Below, piece by piece: positions 1 through 12,105 of a DNA stretch of 64,000 bases. The notes below the pieces were generated by a model. It was not told the origin of the DNA. It ran no database searches and was given only the letters and a program-made list of their open reading frames with translations. Position 1 is the stretch's first letter. Every line of letters starts with the position of its first letter. A program made the translations under genes and the position numbers. Location: positions 70,194 through 134,193 of the forward strand of contig WTPW01001072.1 in assembly GCA_009809945.1 (NCBI GenBank). The letters are read 5' to 3'. This DNA is from Gigaspora margarita. Taxonomy: Eukaryota; Glomeromycota; Glomeromycetes; Diversisporales; Gigasporaceae.

Positions 1-723
1 GCAAATTTGGGGGGTATAAAAAGTAATCCCCAAATTTTATCACAATTTCTCTGTAATCTTATTTAGTTTTAGTTTTAAAGCTATAGTTCTTAAGACAATA
101 TTGTAGTTTATATAAAGGATAATAACTTTTATTATTGCAACTTTAATGATTTATTTGTAAAAATCAAGACTTGTATTAGAAGTAAAAGTTTTTTTTATAG
201 ACGGAAACATATAAAATTTAAGAAAATCTAAAGAAAAATTTTAATAGTAAAAATGCTAATACAAGAACTTTAAACTTTGATTATACTAAAGTTTTCTAAT
301 AATTTTAAAAAATTTTTATAACAAAGTTACTAAAACAAAACTCAAAGAATATTTTTTACTTAGAAAAGGTATAGCTAAAATCAATATTTAAAATTTTATT
401 AAAATTTTATTAAAATTTTTAAAATACACAGGCAAATTTGCTTGTATTACAATCTAAGGGATACAATAGATAAATATAGTACTATGTAATGCATATCATG
501 ATGTTTAAGTGCAGAAATTCATGGTTTTACTGTGTTTAATGTACTATAAACGAACCCTCAGTATAAATATCAACTATATACTAATAAGACTAACTAAAAC
601 CAACTCTACTACTCTATCTAAACCCTAATAACAGTAAGGCTTCGATTAAGGCGTGAATAGACTTAGTTCGAGTAACTAGGATCGAATAGAGTTTTAGATT
701 ATGTCACATGAGATCATGGAGTT
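1..723. other. AT-rich non-coding stretch
   Basis: No convincing coding frame, RNA gene or terminal-repeat element was seen. The stretch is A/T-rich. Short runs such as AAAATTTTATTAAAATTTT near 390-420 are simple sequence. Confidence 0.5.
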
Positions 724-1774
724 AGAATTGATCGTTAAGGTTCTGGATAATCTATGGACAGTTTTTAGAAATAGTGCAAATCACATGAATAGTTAGTTAG
801 GGACAGTTAGGGTTGGTAGTTTTAGAATCTCATGTAAATTTGCACTATTCTTATTGTCCATAAGAACTGTCCATAGATTTGGTATTAAGTAGGGTACGGA
901 ATGGGCCAGGCCGGGCTTGTTTAAAAAAAACCCAAACCCAGAAAATATTTTTGAGCCCAGACCCAGTCCAGGAAAAAAAAAGCCCAGAACAGTGGGCTGG
1001 GCCGGGTTTGGTAATAAAATTAAACCCAGCCCAGGCCCGGCCCAAACATAACCACCAATATAAATAAAATAATAAAAATAATTAAAAATATTAAAATCAC
1101 AATAATTTTTTTATTTAATACATTATTATATTAAATATATGCTAGATTAGGGAAATTGTAAAATCAAAATCACATTCTTGATATTTAGAATACATTATTG
1201 ATACATTTATTTTTTATTAATAAGAATTGTAATAATCGAATTTATTTTGTATTAAATTTGTTTGAATAGCTGTTTGTCATTCTCAAAACTAGAAAGAATA
1301 GATAAACATATACAAAAGGTTTCAAAAATACAGTAATATTAACTAAATATATTTTTACTTGAGAAACCAATTGCATTGTTATAAGATAGCTAGCAGCTGG
1401 CATAGTATTATTTTCGCCACCACTTGCTGAAAACTGTGAGAACCTTTTGGTTCATTGTAACAAAGATGCTTATGCTTCTGTAACGAGTATTTTTTTGTTA
1501 AAATTGTTTGTATGTGTTACCCGGGTATTCCTTAAATAAAGATATTAATTACTAAAATAAATCATGCATAATATCATACGATTAATTTAAATATAAAATT
1601 ATACCTTGTAAAATCGTAGAAATGCTAGCCCTAATATGAATTTAGCTAAATATCAACAAAAAATGGCAAACTTAAGTTTTTTATATCTCATATCCTTTTT
1701 TTTTCTAAAATAAATATAATGATTAACATATATATAAATTAAAAATACATGCTTCAATTATAAATTAAATACCG

Positions 1775-2105
1775 TATAGCGCGCCATAAAGTACCCCGGG
1801 TATTAACCAGGAAACTTGTGTTAACCACAAATAGTACCCCCCGGGGTACTGTGTATGGTTGGGGGTACTATGTATGGGGGGTACTGTGTTCGNTAGGGGT
1901 TGATCGATCCATTCTGAATACATATTACGGGTAGTTATTCTGGGAGAGATAGATATAGTACTCGGGTATAAATAAATTTTTAAGGCTGTGTGAACAATAT
2001 AGTACCCNGGTATATATCGATCTTCAAGGCNGTTAGACTAATACAGTACCCGGGTACTAATATATGGGGGTACTATTTAATGGGGGTACTTTATGGCGCG
2101 CTATA
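1775..2105. mobile_element. 331-bp TIR element with GGGGTACT subrepeats, nested in hAT
   Basis: The ends are inverted repeats of about 23 bp containing TAGCGCGCCATAAAGTACCC. The interior is full of GTACCCGGGT and GGGGGTACTRT repeats. The flanks read TATA on both sides, so the target duplication is TA or TATA. There is no coding capacity. Three single N positions fall inside. Family not assigned. Confidence 0.7.
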
Positions 2106-2636
2106 CAGTACTTACCCGGTTAAATTCAAGCATTTGTTTTTATGTTGTATAAATATATAATAATGCGAATATGTTTTTATAAGCATCAATCCAGGAATTA
2201 TAAAAAACAATCATCTGAATATTTAACACGCAAAAACTATAAATGCTTATATATTAGTAAACGTAATCTTTAAGCTCTAAAAACAAAAAAAAATCTATAC
2301 AATGCTTAGTCGATAACATTATAGAATAAGGAATTTTCTTGCACAAATTCTTCGCCAGTTATCCAATATTGTCCAAAATTGGACTACAAGTTTTTCGTTA
2401 TTTCTTAATGAATATAATAAGATCATGGGTTCTCAAATTTTTTGTTATAAACGAATAATATTAGTAAATGAATTTCCAGATACGCTTTGCAATATGCATC
2501 TTCTAAAGTGACTGCCTGTATAGAGAAATATAACTTACTAATATCCGATAATCTATATACTTCCGAGTACAAAAATCTTGAAAGTTAAAATTTACATAAA
2601 AATTTTTTTAAAAGAGAAGTTCTAATATATACCATT

Positions 2637-5200
2637 TTAGTATATCCAGTCTCGTTCTACTGCGTCTTTTAGCCAATCTTGTCCACAAATCAACGCCTCA
2701 ATTGTTTCAGGTGTAAGTTTCGATCGATAATCATTGATAATTTTTCCTGCCGCACTGAATATCTGAATAAACAATATATTAACTTTACTGTAGTTATATA
2801 ATATTTGTTATTGAGATGATACTGAAATTTGGGTCTCGATTTAAAAAAAAACAAATCCTACTAAAATTCACCTATACTCTTTTATTATAAATTAAAAAAT
2901 ATCCGATTTTAGTACATCCTTAACAATATTTACTTACTGCTTTGGAAGCTACAGAGGTTACAGGGATAGCAAGAATATCTCTTGCCATCGGTGATACAGT
3001 CAGATATCTTGACTCATTTTCCTTCTACCAAACTAGAACGTCGAACGGTTCAGTGCTGGAATGGGGAAGAAGTTAATCAGCAAGATATTTTTCAAACTCA
3101 TCCATTTCATTAATTATGCTGATCTGATTTGCCACAAGATAACGATCCAAACTTGCATTAATTCATCATCTTGTGTATTATAATTAGAATTATTATTATT
3201 AGGCGCAATAGTATTTTGAATATACGTTGATCTATAAATCATTGTAGCTCTATAAAAACATAAAGAGTTATAAATTAGCAATATATAGTACGGTAAAGGG
3301 ATTAAAGGTGCAGACATATTTATGTAATAGATCATAACTAGATAATAATTTACATAAAAATATTTTTATATTGAGATGATTAAATTACGACCTAGTTACG
3401 ACCTTATTATGTAAATATGTTTGCACCTCTAGACGGGACTACAGAGATTAGAAATTATTAAAAAAGAATTGATTCATCATAAATTATTAAATGCACAAAT
3501 TAAGTGTCACCTATTTCTAACTCCATAGTTTTTTTTCATTTTTCGGCATAATTGTTTTGGGACGCCATTGGTGTTCTTATAAAAGAGTCTTAAAAACACT
3601 ATACTGAGCTAACCCATCTTCTTTTAATAAAATTTAACTTGTTTTTAGCCTCAGTACAAGAAAGGTGCATTTTATTCTTAAAGATATGAGTTAACAATGC
3701 CATTTTATAACATGGGTCCAAAATCGACGCAATGCAGTACAAATCACCCATATCCGCCCAATACTTGTCAAACTTGGACTGCATTGGTATAATCATCTGA
3801 CAAATTAAAGGGTCGACGTTAGCAGCATTTTGTTCAATGTGTATCTTAATTTTTACAAGATAAGGAAGAAATATATTTGCTATCAAATATGTGCTTCCGG
3901 ATATAATATTTGTAACTATATATGTTCAAATAAAAAAAAACTAGTTAAATATAAATTTTAAATTTGCATTGTTTTACACAAATACGGTAAAAATTTGTTA
4001 TCACCTTCATAAAACAGTTTTAAAAAATCACAAATATTCTTAGCTTTTGTCCAATCTCTATTAGAAGGCATGATTTCTTCAAAATTAATATCCCGTAATG
4101 CAAGGCGCTCGAATACTCTTTTATATGGAATTGTGGATACTAGCATTAAATAAACAGAGTTCCATCGGGTCGGTACATCAAGAGTTGGTCTTTGACTTGA
4201 TACAAGCTCAAGACAACACCCAATAACTGCATCCTCAAATTTTTGCAACCGGGATTGTGAACTATGGATCCATTTTGCGCATTCTCTGATTTTGCTAATG
4301 ATACTTTTAACTATTTTAAGACCGTCATTAACAATAAGATTTAATATATGAGCACAACAACGTTGATGTAGCAAACTTCCTTCGGCAACAAGCATATTTT
4401 GATCCTCAAGTATATGTTTAAAATTAGTAATTGCAGCGTTGTTACTGGTCACGTTGTCCATGGTAATTGCCAAAGTTTTTGATAAAATATTCCATTATTA
4501 AAACATTTTAGGAGTGTTTCACTAATTGCAATTCCGGTATGTGGTGTAGGAACTAATTTGAACGATATTACTAATTTTTGAAGCTTCCAATCTCGATTAA
4601 TGAAATGGCAAGTAACAACTATATATCCAAGTGTTTGGTTTGAGGTCCATAAGTCAGTCGTATAGCTTAGGCGTCCAGGGGTTTCTTGTATCATTGTTTG
4701 AGCCTTTACTTTAAGTTTTTCAAAAATATCCAAACAATCATCGTGTACTGTTTTTTCACTCACTATTTTATATTTTGGTTGTAAATTATAGCAAAACTTT
4801 AGAAATCCTTCATGCTCTGCCATTCGAAAAGAATATGCATGCCTAATAATCATTTCAGATATATTCTGTCGACTTTTTTCTTGTGAAAACTTGTAGGTCA
4901 TAAGACCTGATGCAGATAACTGCAATGTTTGTTGATTTTTATCATTCATGTGCTTTTTACATTTTGTGTTTTTCATGTGAGGATTAAAGAGCTGGTACCC
5001 GTATCATTATCATGTTTCAAAATGCTCTTGCAATGTATACATTGAGCATAATTTGCTAATAAATTACATAATATAAATATTAACTGGTTTACAAAAATTA
5101 CAAATATATTATAAAATATATTATTACGCGTTTGGGGATCATGATGTACAAAGTGGCCTTCTTTAAAGACCCATGATTCTAACTTGCTTCTTTTACATTT
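2637..5200 (-). pseudogene. hAT transposase with BED zinc finger, broken
   Basis: Transposase that would cut and paste the surrounding hAT element. Reading the minus strand from about 5200, a BED-type zinc finger appears (W..F, then CIHC, then H.....H), interrupted by a probable small intron at about 5050-5127 and a frameshift near 4985. The next block (4976-4449) holds TTDLWTS with the first catalytic Asp. The block 4473-3958 holds TMDNVTSN (second Asp), RCCAHILNLIV and DVPTRWNSVYLML. The block 3886-3599 holds KYWADMGDLYCIASILDP. The C-terminal hATC dimerisation region is recognisable at 3110-2637 as MARDILAIPVTS, an intron starting GTAAGTA and ending CAG (about 2766-2940), then FSAAGKIINDYRSKLTPETI and stop TAA at 2637. 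In-frame stops near 3075 and 3030 plus frameshifts between blocks make it non-functional. The hATC intron contains a fragment resembling the MITE at 58256-58445. Confidence 0.85.
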
Positions 5201-6436
5201 TTTATTAGCAATAGGTATTTGGGGGGTTTCATTGGTAGCAGCTATTTCTGGGCTTTCATTAGCAGCAATTATTTCAGAAGTTTCATTAGCAGTAGTTATT
5301 TCGAGGCTTTTATTATTAGGGCTTTCATTAGTAGTAAGTATTTTGAAGCTCTCAGAAACTGTGATTATTTCAGGGCTTTTATGAGTAGCGGTTATTTCAA
5401 AAATTTTATTGGGATCTTCGCTTTTATTAATAGTAGAGTAAATATTCTGTGCTTCTAATAGATAAATAATAATAAATTATTAAAAATTTAGAATACAACA
5501 TATAAATATAGTTCTTAAATTTTTAACACACCAAAATCTATTTTTTATATTAAACAAACTATTCTTTAGTATTTTAAATGCCGTAACCTAAAAAAATTCT
5601 ATTTAATTTATATACTTTTAAAATATAAAAAGTTCTTTTCTCTTAAATAATATACAAATATTTTTTAAAACGTTACCTTTTCTATAAGCACATACTTTAT
5701 CCAGTTCAAAGAAATGCACAGTTTTTTTTTTTAACTTGTCCGAGTTTTTTTTACTTGGTTTTTTTTTTAACAGCGTGTAAATTTTCTTATCATTACACAT
5801 ATATCTTATATATATGCCGTACACATGTATTTGAAGTACCTGGAGTTGTACTTGACTAAAATTGGCAGTTTAGACTTTCAGTACTTTAACTTCAAGCATG
5901 ATATTTATAAATCGGTCAAATGCTAGTGGAATATTAGTAAAAAAATCTAATTTCAATTTATCAAATAAAATATAAAGTCTTAATTTATATATATGGTCTT
6001 ATATTATTAAAGATTTTATTAAATTATAACTGGGCCCATTAGGCCTAACCAGGTATATTTATAAGCCCAACCCAGCCCAGTACTTTGTAGGCCCAACCCA
6101 AGCCCGACCCACAATATAATGGGTTTAAGAATTTGAGCCCAATTTAGGCCCAAGCCCGGCCCGGCCCACAAATTTTCGGGTTTGGCCCAGCCCATTCCGT
6201 ACCCTAGTATTAAGGTTCTTAATGATGTCACATTATTGTTTTAGAAATCAATCACAGAGTATAAAGTGATTTAGCACAGGCAACCTGACTTTGGTTTCTA
6301 AAATGATAATGTGACATTGTTAAGAATCTTAACAATTGATTCTAATCTTATAACCTTAATTTGGGCCAAATTTTTTGTGACCTTAATTCAGTCCAAAATT
6401 TGAATTAACGCTCCTAAGTGGTCTACCAATCAAATT

Positions 6437-6533
6437 CAAATGACCAACTAGGTTATTTCATCTTTGAAATGCCCCAATGACTAGTCATTTGTCATTTGGG
6501 GTTACTTGGGTCATTTCAGATCATTTAACATCA
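6437..6533. repeat. Fragment of the CAGTGATG hAT family
   Basis: The sequence AAATGACCAACTAGGTTATT through GGTCATTTCAGATCATTTAACATCACTAG resembles the right end of the element at 15305-16598. No partner end is visible, so this is a solo or truncated end. Confidence 0.5.
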
Positions 6534-6917
6534 CTAGAAGAAGGTAAGCTTCTGAAAGAAGTATTATAAAATATATAAAAAAGCAGGACACTTGGGATCA
6601 TATATATTTAATAACATATGAGTAGATAGACAAAAAATGCAAAAGTATTTTTTATGATAATTTGATATAAGATTATTAAAAATATGACTTATGCATTAAT
6701 GATTAGAGAAACTAAAGGTTCTTTGCTATGCTCCAGACAATAATAGCCATACAAATTTAATTATTTGGTTTTCAAAATATAAAACTTTTAAATAGATCTG
6801 GTTGGCCAGATTTTTTTCATAATTTTTAGCAAAAATTAACTAAACCAATTTGATAATCTGACAAAATTGACTAAGTAAATATTTGCTAATTCAATAAATT
6901 TTGATTCATTACTATAA

Positions 6918-7913
6918 CAGTCAAGGGACATGTCCAACTGAGTGCAATTACTTATAGATCAAATGAGTTGACTCACCCAATTTTATATGTAAAATTATGC
7001 AAAAAAATCATTTAAATTGAATTTATTTAAAAGCATACATATAAAAGTCTCTTTAAATTTTAAATATATATTCTTTGGCATTTAATACTCTTTTGTTTAA
7101 AGTTTTAGTTCTTAATTTGAAGTAGGGGGATGAAAATCTTCCACTAAAGTTGACCAATTCTTTACTATGTTCTTTAAGTCAAATGAGTGACTCACCCTAT
7201 ATAATAATATGATTGGTTAAAATAATTCTTTAAAAATATGTAAGATGATATTAAGTAAAGGCTTCTTGTGCCCTAATTGAAAGTTGAAGAGGAGGTTCTC
7301 CTGATTCTAATGGTAGTTAAATCATCAAAATCGGCCTGGTGGAACCAAAGATACTTGGGGTCAAAGAAGAGAACATAAAGATCTGCAAATTCACTGTTAC
7401 ACAAAGTATATTACTTTGTGTAACAGTAAATTTGCAGATCCTTATGTTCTCTTCTTTGACCCCAAGTATCTTTGGTTCCACCAGGCCGATTTTGATGATT
7501 TAACTACCATTAGAATCAGGAGAACCTCCTCTTCAACTTTCAATTAGGGCACAAGAAGCCTTTACTTAATATCATCTTACATATTTTTAAAGAATTATTT
7601 TAACCAATCATATTATTATATAGGGTGAGTCACTCATTTGACTTAAAGAACATAGTAAAGAATTGGTCAACTTTAGTGGAAGATTTTCATCCTCCTACTT
7701 CAAATTAAGAACTAAAACTTTAAACAAAAGAGTATTAAATGCCAAAGAATATATATTTAAAATTTAAAGAGACTTTTATATGTATGCTTTTAAATAAATT
7801 CAATTTAAATGATTTTTTTGCATAATTTTACATATAAAATTGGGTGAGTCAACTCATTTGATTTATAAGTAACTACATTCTAAGCCATTATATATGGACA
7901 TGTCCCTTGACTG
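6918..7913. mobile_element. Foldback element, ~1 kb near-perfect palindrome
   Basis: Two arms of about 495 bp are near-identical in inverted orientation and meet at about 7410, with a spacer of a few bases between matching arms of GATCTGCAAATT. The outer ends begin CAGTCAAGGGACATGTCC. Only a weak ATAA match flanks it. There is no coding capacity. A transcript would fold into a ~495-bp hairpin. Flanking sequence at about 6830-6917 and 8876-8970 is itself related in inverted orientation, so the foldback probably sits in an older element. Confidence 0.8.
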
Positions 7914-8056
7914 ATAATTATACCCAAATTAGAAGTTTATTACTGTGTGAATTAGTGTTCCAAATCATTAGTTGGATAACCAACTAGTTGCTAACTTTCC
8001 AACTAATCGATTTGAAAAAAATTTTAAACAACTAATCAATTAATTATTTAATTAAT

Positions 8057-8698
8057 AGGGAATATTTTTTTGTCGCACCCGCGACATGTCGCACCCTGTG
8101 ATTCGACCAATCAAATCGCTCGATTTTGTAGGCAAAAAAAAAATTTTTTTAAAAATTAAAGTTTTTACTTAATAAAGTGTAATATATATATATAATAGCA
8201 CACTATATAATATAAAATTTTATTCTGAACAACTTTTTCTAAGTTAGGAAGATAGATTGTCTTAGTAAAAAAAGATGTTTTATAAGAAAAAACAAAAAAT
8301 TCAAAAGTTAGCACATATAAAACTTTTTTTTTTACTAAAACAAACTACCTTTTTGACTTAGAAAAGGTTGTTTAGCGTAACATTTTGCATATAATACGTA
8401 AACATAAATATAGATTTAATTAGTAAAAAAAAGTTTTATATGTGCTAACGTTGGAAATTTTTGTTTTTTCTTATAAAACGTCATTTTTTACTAAAATAAT
8501 CTATCTTTGAACTTAGAAAAAGTTGTTCAGAATAAAATTTTACACTATATATATAGTTATCGCTTATTTATTCTTATATTTTACTAGTAGAATTTTTAGT
8601 TTTTTAAAAAAAATTTTTTTTGTCTACAAAATCGGGCGATTTGATTGGTCGAATTACGGGGGTGCGACATGTCGCGGGTGCGACAAATTTCTATTCTC
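8057..8698. mobile_element. 642-bp palindromic MITE, 8-bp target duplication
   Basis: The ends carry TTTGTCGCACCCGCGACATG and its inverse, followed by an ATTCGACCAATCAAATCG-type inverted segment. The whole body is a palindrome, with AGTTAGCACATATAAAACTTT repeated in inverse at about 8310 and 8440. A perfect TAATTAAT lies at 8049-8056 and 8699-8706, fitting an 8-bp hAT-type duplication. The GC-rich CGCGACATGTCGC ends stand out from the AT background. Confidence 0.75.
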
Positions 8699-9009
8699 TA
8701 ATTAATATAATTTCAAGATGTTCTGTTTATTCAGGCTGATCTGTATTGATTTTTGGATTTAATTGGCTAATTATCTAATAATGCTATATGATATAAATAA
8801 TCAATTAGTGGCAACTATAGTTGGCAACTAATAGATTGGCAAAATTTTTGCCAACTAGAAACTCTACTGTAAATCATACCAAATTAGAAGTTTATTATTG
8901 CAAATCAAAAACTTATCAACCTAGAAATATTTGATCAGTTAATTTTTGTCAGATTTTACTTTACTAAGATTTTTAGGTTAAATATTAAGATCTGATTAGG
9001 ATTGAGGCT

Positions 9010-9240
9010 AGAAAAAAAATAATGATCTAATAATTATAAGGCCTAAAATAATCCTAAGGCCTAAAGATTAGGGTTAGAATTAGTTTCATTATGTTAATTT
9101 TTGAGTGGTTTTAATATATATAACTTTAAACTAATAATTATAAAGCTTAAATTGACCATAAGGCCTAAAGGTTAGAGTTAGAGTCAGTTTTATTATATTA
9201 AGTTTTGGAGAAGAGTTTTAATACATATAACTTTAATCTA
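9010..9240 (-). repeat. Degenerate ~100-bp repeat also found in Helitron tail
   Basis: Two to three diverged copies of a unit containing AAGGCCTAAAGATTAGGGTT and TAATTATAAAGC occur. The same unit appears in the opposite orientation at 27695-28055, inside the Helitron-like element. This is probably a fragment of that family. Confidence 0.55.
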
Positions 9241-9248
9241 ATAATTAT

Positions 9249-9695
9249 AGGACCCTGGGCATCTTTCATATAGATCATAACTGGATTTTGGCCAATTTTA
9301 ATCTAATTTGCTAAAAATGACAAAATCTCTTTACTTTAATAACTTCTAATCCAGTGATCAGAATTGAATAAACTTTTTTTTTGTTAGATGCGCTTCAATA
9401 AGAGCTTTATTATAAAAAAAAGTTCATTCAAATTGGACCACTGGATGCCAAGATAATTGCCAAAAACAGTTTTTTGCTTCTCAAATTTTAGGTGTTTTGA
9501 CTGAAAAATTTCAAGTATAACCTCTATACTAGATATCTAGGGCAAGGTTGGCAATGGAGCCAATGGAGCTCAATAGTTGCGCGAATAGAGCTCAAAAAAC
9601 TAATATCCATTGGCTCCATTCAGAGCTCCATTGGCTCCATTTGCAGCTCCATTGGGCTCTATTGAGCTCTATTGCCAACCCTGGTCTAGGGTCCT
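9249..9695. mobile_element. hAT MITE 'X' copy 1, interrupted by MITE Y
   Basis: Ends AGGACCCTGGGCATCT and inverse CTAGATATCTAGGGTCCT (the latter after removing the nested element). A perfect 8-bp duplication ATAATTAT flanks it at 9241-9248 and 9696-9703. The body from about 9285 to 9540 is a direct match to 45025-45283 (copy 2). Confidence 0.8.
9543..9683. mobile_element. hAT MITE 'Y' copy 1
   Basis: Short element with ends CARGGTTGGCAATRGAGC, nearly all of it made of TTGGCTCCAT and GAGCTC words. Flanks ATCTAGGG (9535-9542) and GTCTAGGG (9684-9691) are a 7-of-8 target duplication. It lies inside element X copy 1. A second copy lies at 41210-41448. Confidence 0.8.
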
Positions 9696-9725
9696 ATAAT
9701 TATGAAAGCTAAATTTATATAAAAA

Positions 9726-10360
9726 GACCTTGGGTCTGATAGCATAGCAGTTATACTCTGAGGTTGCAAATCAGAAGGTTGCCAGTTCAAATCTTGTTGG
9801 CAGCAAACATCAATTCTTATTAAGGAACTAAAATACTTTAGAACTAGGGACCCAGGACATCAATTAATGGACTTAATATAGTAATTGATGGACAAAACCT
9901 GCAAGGTTCAACTTGTTAGTTTGGATCTATAATTTGTATATCTGAAGCCATAAGACGTAGTTACAAACTCCTGATGGGCCTGAAAAAGAATTAGCAAGTA
10001 CCACTGATGAACAAGGATACTGGATGAGTGACAGAAGATCTTCTTGAAAGAAAAAAATTGCTGCAGCAGGTCACATCTAGTGCCATATAAGCAGTGTTTA
10101 AAATTTAATGTTCTCAGTGTTCTCAAAGAACATTATATGATTTTTGAGAACATAAATTATTAAAATATGTTCTCTATTTGAGAACATTCAAAAATTCTTT
10201 TAATATTAAAAAAATTTTAATTTCCCTATATAAAGAACATTAAAATTTTACTGAGAACATTAAGAAATTAAAAATGTTCTTTTTGAGAACATAAAACCAA
10301 ATTTGAATTTTAAACACTGCATATAAAAAAAGCTAAGTGGGTGTTTATAATAAATAGAAA
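9726..10360 (+). mobile_element. SINE with tRNA-Cys-like head, copy 1
   Basis: Positions about 9733-9800 read like a tRNA with internal promoter boxes: A box TAGCATAGCAGTTA and B box AGTTCAAATC, with the anticodon loop TTGCAAA (GCA, Cys) between CTGA and TCAG stem halves. The body continues with GGGACCCAGGACATCAATTA, shared with copy 2 at 41561-42338. It is interrupted by a hAT MITE (10092-10319). The 3' end is uncertain because no clean target duplication was found for this copy. Confidence 0.7.
10092..10319. mobile_element. 228-bp hAT MITE nested in SINE
   Basis: Ends CAGTGTTTAAAATT and inverse AATTTTAAACACTG. Flanks CATATAAG (10084-10091) and CATATAAA (10320-10327) match at 7 of 8. The interior holds seven or so GAGAACAT/ATGTTCTC words in both orientations. 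Confidence 0.8.
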
Positions 10361-10530
10361 AATTAAATATAGTATTCATTAATTTGTAATAGTTGTATAA
10401 ACAAATTTTCTGAGAAAATAAATACAGGACAAAGTTTCATTATAAAATTCAAAAAAATATTTATATAAATATATAAAATATAAGGTGAGTATGGGTATTA
10501 TAACGCAGTACCAATTATGACGCACACGTG

Positions 10531-10648
10531 ATATCTTGTGATCTAGTAATCAGAATCGAATGATTTTACTACCATTTGATTCATCTTGATGAGACGAATC
10601 GAATGGTAGTAAAATCATCCGATTTATGATCACTAGATCACAAGATAT
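10531..10648. repeat. Palindromic core module, copy P1
   Basis: Near-perfect palindrome: ATATCTTGTGATCTAGTAAT at the left mirrors ATCACTAGATCACAAGATAT at the right. It is centred on ATCTTGATGAGACGAATCG with flanking TTTTACTACCATT. See the finding on recurrent modules. Confidence 0.8.
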
Positions 10649-11053
10649 TGATGGCTAAATAAATAATTAAAATTTTTAATTTTTAAGCTTTAATAAAACC
10701 TAATCGTAGAATGTTGATAGTGGCTTTTTTTATTAAGTAAATCGATCTTCATTATTAAGACAATTTTGTTCGTCATAACAAATTCTAGTTACCTATAAAT
10801 TTTCATAAAAATCGGTTAATTTTTTACTAATAGTCATTTGTAAAAAATCTTATTGCACTATAATAGATTCTTTGGGTACAAAAACGTATTTTATAAAAAT
10901 CAATTAATAAAAAATTATCTGATTTTTATGAAAATTTAGAAATAAGTAGAAAATATAACGATGAATAAAATTGTCTTATTAATAAAGGTCGATTTACTTA
11001 TTAAAAAATTTTCTGACAATACATCAAAGTTATTTTTTTTAGTCTTTTAAATT

Positions 11054-11898
11054 TCCGCCTATCAACTAGAGAATAGGCGAAATGTGGCGTGCTCCCATCT
11101 AATATTTTTTCTTACTAAGTTAACGATACATGTCCACCAATTGAAAGTTGTAGAGCTCATTGAGTCGCATCTAACGGTGGTTAGATCATTCAAATCGGCC
11201 CACTGGATGGTGAGATATCGTCAAAAAACGATTGGCTGACTATATAAAAATCCGTGACGGAAATTACATATGAAAATCACTATAGGCGAAATGTGGCGTG
11301 CTTCCATCTAAAACTTTTTTCTTACTAAGTTAACGATACTTGCCCACTAATTGAAAGTTGTATAGCTCATCGAGACGCATCTAACAGTGGTTAGATCATC
11401 CAAATCGGCCCAGTGGATGGCGAGATATCATCAAAAAACGATTGGCCGACTAAATAAAATCTCTATGTAAGCAAACACTGTTTACATAGAGATTTATATA
11501 GTTAGCCAATCGTTTTTCAACGATATCTCTCCATCCACCAGGCCGATTTGATGATCTAACCACTATTAGATGCGTCTCGATGAGCTCTACAACCTTTAAT
11601 TAGTGGGCATGTATCATTAACTTAGTAAAAAAAAAAAGTTTTAGATGGAAGCATGTCACATTTGGCCTATAGTGATTTTTATATGTAATTTCCGTCACAG
11701 ATTTTTATATAGTCGACCAATCGTTTTTCGATGATATCTCGCCATCCAGTGGGTCGACGTGAATGATCTAACTACCGTTAGATGCGGCTTGACGAGCTCT
11801 ACAACTTTCAATTAGTGGACATGTATCGTTAACTTAGTAAGAAAAAATATTAGATGGAAGCACGCCACATTTCGGCTATTCTCCAGTTGACAGGCGGA
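11054..11898. mobile_element. Nested 845-bp long inverted repeat
   Basis: The outer ends TCCGCCTATCAACTAGAGAA and inverse mirror each other. Each arm contains two related blocks (GGCGAAATGTGGCGTGCTTC ... ATCGGCCCASTGGATGG). The centre at about 11460-11490 is a CTCTATGTAA...TTACATAGAG hairpin. Probably an independent foldback inserted into the composite at 10493-12265. Confidence 0.7.
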
Positions 11899-11923
11899 TT
11901 ATCAATTAATCTTTTATTGCTTA

Positions 11924-12038
11924 TAACTTGTGATGTGGTGATAGAATAAAATGATTTTGGTACCATTCAACTCGTCTCATTGAGATGAATCGAATGGTAC
12001 TAAAATTGTTTGATTCTGATTGCTAGATCACAATATAT
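11924..12038. repeat. Palindromic core module, copy P2
   Basis: Contains GATTTTGGTACCATTCAACT and the mirrored GAATCGAATGGTACTAAAAT around TCTCATTGAGA. Flanked by CTTGTGATGTGGTGA and its mirror. Confidence 0.75.
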
Positions 12039-12105
12039 CAGGTGTGCGTCATAATTGGTACACATGCAATAATTTGTTAATTTTTTAGCTTTTATTATAA
12101 TTTGC

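Larger units (their letters stand above)
890..6206 (-). mobile_element. hAT DNA transposon, 5.3 kb, decayed autonomous copy
   Basis: The ends are inverted repeats beginning TAGGGTACGGAATGGGC (17 bp identical). The element is flanked by a perfect 8-bp target-site duplication GTATTAAG at 882-889 and 6207-6214, which is the hAT signature. Both subterminal regions (900-1045 and 6030-6190) are GC-rich islands packed with GGGCC, GGCCC and CCCAGCCC words in an AT-rich background. These may be transposase-binding arrays, as known for other hAT elements. Inside is a minus-strand BED-finger/hAT transposase pseudogene (2637-5200) and a nested TIR element (1775-2105). The intact target duplication suggests it inserted as a unit and has not since recombined. 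Confidence 0.9.
724..6343. mobile_element. Outer inverted-repeat element split by the hAT transposon
   Basis: The left end at 724 (AGAATTGATCGTTAAGGTTC) is matched in inverted orientation by the right end at about 6323-6343 (AACAATTGATTCT). The flanks left after removing the 5.3-kb hAT insertion also form an imperfect palindrome: CTGTCCATAG words at 750-880 on the left and ATGTCACATTATTGTTTTAG against TGATAATGTGACATT on the right. This looks like a short foldback or MITE into which the hAT element later jumped. Superfamily unknown; no clear target duplication of its own was found. Confidence 0.45.

Noticed and set aside
5184..5458. Frames rich in ISSSYF/AIISG repeats
   Set aside because: They lie antisense within the hAT element at the 5' side of its transposase, in an imperfect repeat tract; they are not independent genes.
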